A DNA stretch of 64,000 nt from Gemmatimonas aurantiaca T-27. Its GTDB lineage: Bacteria > Gemmatimonadota > Gemmatimonadetes > Gemmatimonadales > Gemmatimonadaceae. The notes beneath the pieces were generated by a model. The model was not told the origin of the DNA. It saw only the letters and a program-made list of their open reading frames with translations, and searched no databases. A program made the position numbers and the translations under genes. Each line of letters starts with the position of its first letter. The first letter of the stretch is position 1. The DNA is taken from positions 1,178,001 to 1,242,000 of the forward strand of contig NC_012489.1 of the NCBI RefSeq assembly GCF_000010305.1, read 5' to 3'. This document shows positions 58,533-64,000 of the stretch, one piece after another.

Positions 58533-59806
58533 CGGGTTGCCACGACAAAAAAGCCGGTCGCCACGCCCAACGTGACCAGCAGTACCACCCACTCGGCCTG
58601 CGTGATGCTCGTCAGCAGCCACGCGATCAAGGCGATGGTGATGAACGGAATGATCGGACCACCCGGCACCGCAAATGGCACCGCACCTTCCTGACGAATG
58701 CCCCGCCGGCGCAGCATGATCGTTGCCGCCGCACAACCGGCGTACAACAGCAGTGCTGCCAGATTCGAGATCACGGCCAGTGCTTCGAACGAATTGAACA
58801 CGGCCAACGAAGCCACCAGTGTGGTCTGCAGCAAAATGGCCACATGCGGTGTGCGCCACGTGGGATGGATCGATCCCACCACCTTGGGCAACAAGCCGTC
58901 CTCCGCAAACCGGTACAGCGCGCGCGGGACGGCCAGCGTCATGCCGCTCACGTAGCCGAACATCGAGATCGATGCGCCGATCAGCAACAGCAGGCGGCCC
59001 GGTGTCCCCAGGAATGATTCGGCCGCAAACGCCAGCGGCGCGGCCGTGCTCGTGGCCAACCGATCACCAAGCAAACCTGCCGCGACCAGGTGTACCGCGA
59101 GATACAGCAGCGTCACGCCGATCATCGCGATGGCCAGGGCACGTGGCACGGTGCGCGCCGGATCCTTCACTTCGCCGCTCGGCACCAGTGCCGTTTCCAC
59201 ACCGCTGAATGCAAACACCAGCACGATGGCCGCCCGGGCCATGCTCGACGCACTGGGCAACTCGCGCACCGCGATATTGTCGGGCTGGATGAAAAACACA
59301 CCGATGGCCACGAACGCGATCAGTGGCAGCAGCTTCGCCACGCTGGCCACCATGATCAGCTTCGTGCCTTGCTCCACGCCACGCATGTTGATTGCCGCGA
59401 GCAGCAGGAACATCGCGACGATGATGGGCACGCGTAGTCCGTCCACACCGAAGAGCGCGCCCAGTCCCTCGGCAAATGCCGACGACACACCGGCCACGGC
59501 CGTGGTGCCAAGCATCCACAGCAGCACCCCCGCCAGAAAGCCCACGTAGCGGCCGAACACCGCCTCGACGTACGCGTACGGGCCGCCGGTCAGTGTGATG
59601 CGACTGCCGGCTTCGGCGAAACACAACACCACGCAGCCCATCACGGCCGCGCAAATCAGATAGACAAAAGGCGCCGCCGGACCGGCGGCAGCGGCGGCAC
59701 TGGCCGGGAGGCGAAAGATGCCTCCACCGACGGTGACATTGAAAATGCTGGCGGCGAGGCCCCAAACGCCAACCGCGCGGACGAGTTCTCGTCCGCGCGG
59801 TGACAT
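58517..59806 (-). CDS. APC-family amino-acid permease
   Basis: A 429-residue permease with 12 predicted helices. The unwound helix 1 motif is NVTVGGGIFRLP, fitting the G-(S/G)-G-I-F substrate site of APC transporters; helix 6 carries VLVFAFSGVETALVPSGEVKDPART, the second hallmark. Closest in form to the amino-acid/polyamine antiporter group (YfnA, AdiC-like). Substrate unknown. The ATG at 59806 is chosen; a GTG at 59833 would overlap the pyrophosphatase stop by 8 bp (GTGCCTGA), a coupling arrangement also seen at 39969, and is a serious alternative. Co-directional with hppA and likely in its operon. Confidence 0.9.
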   Translation of the reverse strand: MSPRGRELVRAVGVWGLAASIFNVTVGGGIFRLPASAAAAAGPAAPFVYLICAAVMGCVVLCFAEAGSRITLTGGPYAYVEAVFGRYVGFLAGVLLWMLGTTAVAGVSSAFAEGLGALFGVDGLRVPIIVAMFLLLAAINMRGVEQGTKLIMVASVAKLLPLIAFVAIGVFFIQPDNIAVRELPSASSMARAAIVLVFAFSGVETALVPSGEVKDPARTVPRALAIAMIGVTLLYLAVHLVAAGLLGDRLATSTAAPLAFAAESFLGTPGRLLLLIGASISMFGYVSGMTLAVPRALYRFAEDGLLPKVVGSIHPTWRTPHVAILLQTTLVASLAVFNSFEALAVISNLAALLLYAGCAAATIMLRRRGIRQEGAVPFAVPGGPIIPFITIALIAWLLTSITQAEWVVLLVTLGVATGFFVVATRTRRA

Positions 59807-59825
59807 GGTGCTCGAAGATGTTTGA

Positions 59826-61865
<2,040 letters not shown>

Positions 61866-62036
61866 GTAGAGTTCCGTGGAGGGGAATTGTGTCGTCCGGG
61901 GCCCCCGCGGGAGCCCACGCGGGGCGCCTATTGGGGGGCAGCCCGAGGAAGATCATCGATAGGGCGGGCTGATGCCAGTGTTTTGGACATCCGCGGCTGC
62001 TTGTCCATGTGGGGGCTGGGCGGCAGCTTCCAGCCC

Positions 62037-63974
62037 ATGCCGATCACGTCCCCCACCGCGGCGCCTACAACGCCTCCCCGCCTCGCTGCTCGTTTTGCCT
62101 CCTCACTGGCACTGCTCACCCTCCTGACAGGCTGTCGGGCCGCTGGCGGACCCGCCGGAGGAGCCCCCGCCGTGGGGGGAGCAGGTGGGGCCGCGACCAC
62201 ATATCCCACCCTCCCGTCGGCTTATGTGATTGCCGAGGGGCAGTCGCAGGTCGCGCCGGCGTTTGCCGATAGCACGCAATGGATCCGCGAGCGGCTCTGG
62301 GTGGAGACGGAATTCGACTCCGACTTCGATGGAAAGCCGGACCGCGTCCACGTGGACGTGACACGGCCAGGCGTCACGGCGTCCGGCGTCAAGGTACCGG
62401 TGGTCTATGAGACCAGCCCGTATTTTGCCGGCACGCTGGGCAACGAGAACGTGTTCTGGCCGGTGAAGCAGGAGCTCGGCGCCGAGCCGCCGGCGCGGGT
62501 GTTGGGCAAAGGTGTGCCGTTCAACGCCGGCCGCACCCGCATCGCCAATTCCCAGGTGCGCACTTGGGTGCCGCGGGGATTCGCGGTGGTGCACTCCGAA
62601 TCGCCTGGCACGGGGCTCAGCCAAGGGTGCGTGACCATCGGCGGCATGAACGAATCACTGGCCCCCAAGGCGGTGGTGGACTGGCTCAACGGTCGCGCCA
62701 AGGGCTACACCACCGTGGACGGCACGCAGGAGGTGTCGGCGAGTGCCTGGTCCACCGGGAAGGTGGGTATGATCGGCACATCGTTCAACGGGACGCTGCC
62801 GGTGGCGGTAGCCACCACGGGCGTGGCTGGGCTCGAGGCCATCATCCCGGTGTCTCCCAACAACTCCTACTATCGCTACTACCGATCGAACGGCCTCGTA
62901 CGCGCGCCTGGTGGTTATCAGGGCGAAGACGTGGATGTGTTGTACGACTACGTGCAGAGCGGCAATCCGGCCACGCGTGCGATATGCAACGAGCGGGTAC
63001 GCGACGGGATCATCGCCAAGGGGATCGACCGGAAGACCGGGGACCTCAGTGATTTCTGGACGCAGCGCGACTATCTGCTGCAGGCCAAGGGCATTCGGGC
63101 CGCGATGCTCACCGCGCATGGCTTCAATGACTGGAACGTGATGCCCTCGCACACCGTGCTGATGGCCGATGCGGTGCGCGCCAACAAGGTGCCCGTGCAG
63201 ATGTACTTCCATCAGGGTGGGCATGGCGGCGAGCCGCCACTGGCGATGATGAACCGCTGGTTCACGCGCTATCTGCTGGGCGTGCAAAATGGCGTGGAGA
63301 AGGATCCCCGCTCGTATGTCGTGCGTGAAGCCGCCAATCGCCAGACGCCGACTCCGTATGCCGAGTATCCCAATCCCGGCGCCGCCCCGGTGACGCTGTT
63401 TCCCGGTAGCAGCGGACGGTCGGTGGGTGTGCTCGCCTTCACGGCGCTTGGCGGGCAGGGACGCGAAACGATCACCGATGACGTCAACCAGGCCGGCGCT
63501 GTGCTGGCCGCCGCGCCATCGTCGCCCAATCGCCTGATCTTCGCCACGCCGATTCTCACGCAGCCCGTACACATCTCGGGCACCGCGCAGGTCTCGCTGC
63601 GCGTATCGTCCAGCAAGGCGGCCGCCAATCTGTCGGTCTGGTTGGTGGAACTGCCGTGGCCCGCCGCCGTGGCGGGTGGCAGTGGCAACGGCGGTATCAT
63701 CACACGCGGCTGGGCCGATCCACAGAATGCCAAGTCGCTGCGCGTGTCCGAGCCGCTCAAGAGCGGCGAGTTCGTCACCGTGACATTCGATCTCGAACCC
63801 GATGACCAGATCGTGCCGGTGGGCAAGCGCATCGGGTTGATGGTCATGTCCAGCGACCGCGATTTCACGCTCTGGCCCGCGCCAGGCACCGTGCTCACGC
63901 TCGATCTCGATGCCAGTTCGCTGTCGCTGCCCGTGGTGGGCGGCGTGGCCGCACTGCAGCGTGCGATCCAATAA
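62037..63974 (+). CDS. Xaa-Pro dipeptidyl-peptidase-like secreted hydrolase (S15)
   Basis: A 645-residue lipoprotein of the S15/CocE group. Signal peptide ends at the lipobox LLTGC (Cys33), followed by a Gly/Ala/Pro linker. The N-terminal strand motif FDSDFDGKPDRVHVDVTRP is typical of Xaa-Pro dipeptidyl-peptidases. The likely triad is Ser249 in GMIGTSFNGTLP, Asp365 in HGFNDWNV and His396 in HQGGHGGE. The C-terminal jelly-roll (ISGTAQVSLRVSS...LEPDDQIVPVGKRIGLMVMSSD) is the CocE-type domain. Releases Xaa-Pro dipeptides in known members; ester hydrolysis cannot be excluded. The ATG at 62037 is chosen for a normal signal; an ATG at 62007 is also in frame. Confidence 0.9.
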   Translation: MPITSPTAAPTTPPRLAARFASSLALLTLLTGCRAAGGPAGGAPAVGGAGGAATTYPTLPSAYVIAEGQSQVAPAFADSTQWIRERLWVETEFDSDFDGKPDRVHVDVTRPGVTASGVKVPVVYETSPYFAGTLGNENVFWPVKQELGAEPPARVLGKGVPFNAGRTRIANSQVRTWVPRGFAVVHSESPGTGLSQGCVTIGGMNESLAPKAVVDWLNGRAKGYTTVDGTQEVSASAWSTGKVGMIGTSFNGTLPVAVATTGVAGLEAIIPVSPNNSYYRYYRSNGLVRAPGGYQGEDVDVLYDYVQSGNPATRAICNERVRDGIIAKGIDRKTGDLSDFWTQRDYLLQAKGIRAAMLTAHGFNDWNVMPSHTVLMADAVRANKVPVQMYFHQGGHGGEPPLAMMNRWFTRYLLGVQNGVEKDPRSYVVREAANRQTPTPYAEYPNPGAAPVTLFPGSSGRSVGVLAFTALGGQGRETITDDVNQAGAVLAAAPSSPNRLIFATPILTQPVHISGTAQVSLRVSSSKAAANLSVWLVELPWPAAVAGGSGNGGIITRGWADPQNAKSLRVSEPLKSGEFVTVTFDLEPDDQIVPVGKRIGLMVMSSDRDFTLWPAPGTVLTLDLDASSLSLPVVGGVAALQRAIQ

Positions 63975-64000
63975 TCGATTTTCGCCATGTCAAATTCTTC

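Noticed and set aside
61870-61990. Possible tRNA between hppA and the peptidase gene
   Set aside because: GC-rich short inverted repeats are present, but no GTTCRA T-loop or cloverleaf can be formed on either strand.

Overview
The window is GC-rich, densely packed bacterial DNA with no phage or insertion-sequence genes, no CRISPR array and no tRNA or rRNA gene that I can see. The gene mix (a TolB beta-propeller fused to an amidohydrolase, several secreted amidohydrolases and peptidases, MoxR/DUF58/Bat-type genes, a TldD homologue with a Tat signal, many lipoproteins and an M56/BlaI pair) suggests a diderm of the Gemmatimonadota, probably close to Gemmatimonas. This is inference from gene content; no marker gene proves it.

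Layout. 1-9.8 kb: a CHASE3/PAS sensor kinase cut by the left edge, an SRPBCC protein, csbD plus an FAD oxidoreductase, a hybrid kinase coupled to a lipoprotein solute-binding protein, a glutathione peroxidase, and a BlaI/M56 pair whose promoter carries two operator dyads, divergent from a Tat-exported DUF4159 protein. 9.8-10 kb: a nested 140-bp inverted repeat and a strong terminator. 10-20.5 kb: a seven-gene minus-strand operon, MoxR - DUF58 - BatA-like - DUF4175-like - GATase-like membrane protein - TldE - TldD. 20.5-25 kb: a PqiA-like protein, a small exported protein, an AlkC-type DNA glycosylase, LysR and a degenerate P450-like protein.

24.98-30.06 kb is the most unusual region: a structured leader resembling a c-di-GMP-I (GEMM) riboswitch, ending in an intrinsic terminator 31 bp before the first start codon, then DUF4402 subunit, PapD-like chaperone, second DUF4402 subunit and a divergent usher-like outer-membrane protein. 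It looks like a chaperone-usher-type fibre locus of an unfamiliar branch. A hybrid kinase follows on the same strand, and an OmpR-type regulator converges on it.

33-44.5 kb: an OLD/RecF-like ATPase, a beta-carbonic anhydrase, and a minus-strand operon (peptide-binding lipoprotein, two permeases) translationally coupled to a 1590-residue protein with TPR, HD-GYP, GGDEF, STAND-type ATPase and TPR regions. Across its divergent promoter region lies a ZU5-like lipoprotein with a highly folded leader. 44.6-64 kb: three amidohydrolases, an Ig-repeat lipoprotein, a YfhO-type membrane protein, an amidase with a small membrane protein and a CPA2 antiporter, an amino-acid permease with a membrane pyrophosphatase, and a secreted Xaa-Pro dipeptidyl-peptidase-like hydrolase.

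A possible common thread is c-di-GMP: the giant protein has intact-looking synthesis and hydrolysis motifs, and the fibre operon may be read out by a c-di-GMP riboswitch. Peptide and amino-acid scavenging is a second theme. Start codons were chosen from ribosome-binding sites, signal peptides and ATGA/GTGA overlaps, and several remain uncertain.
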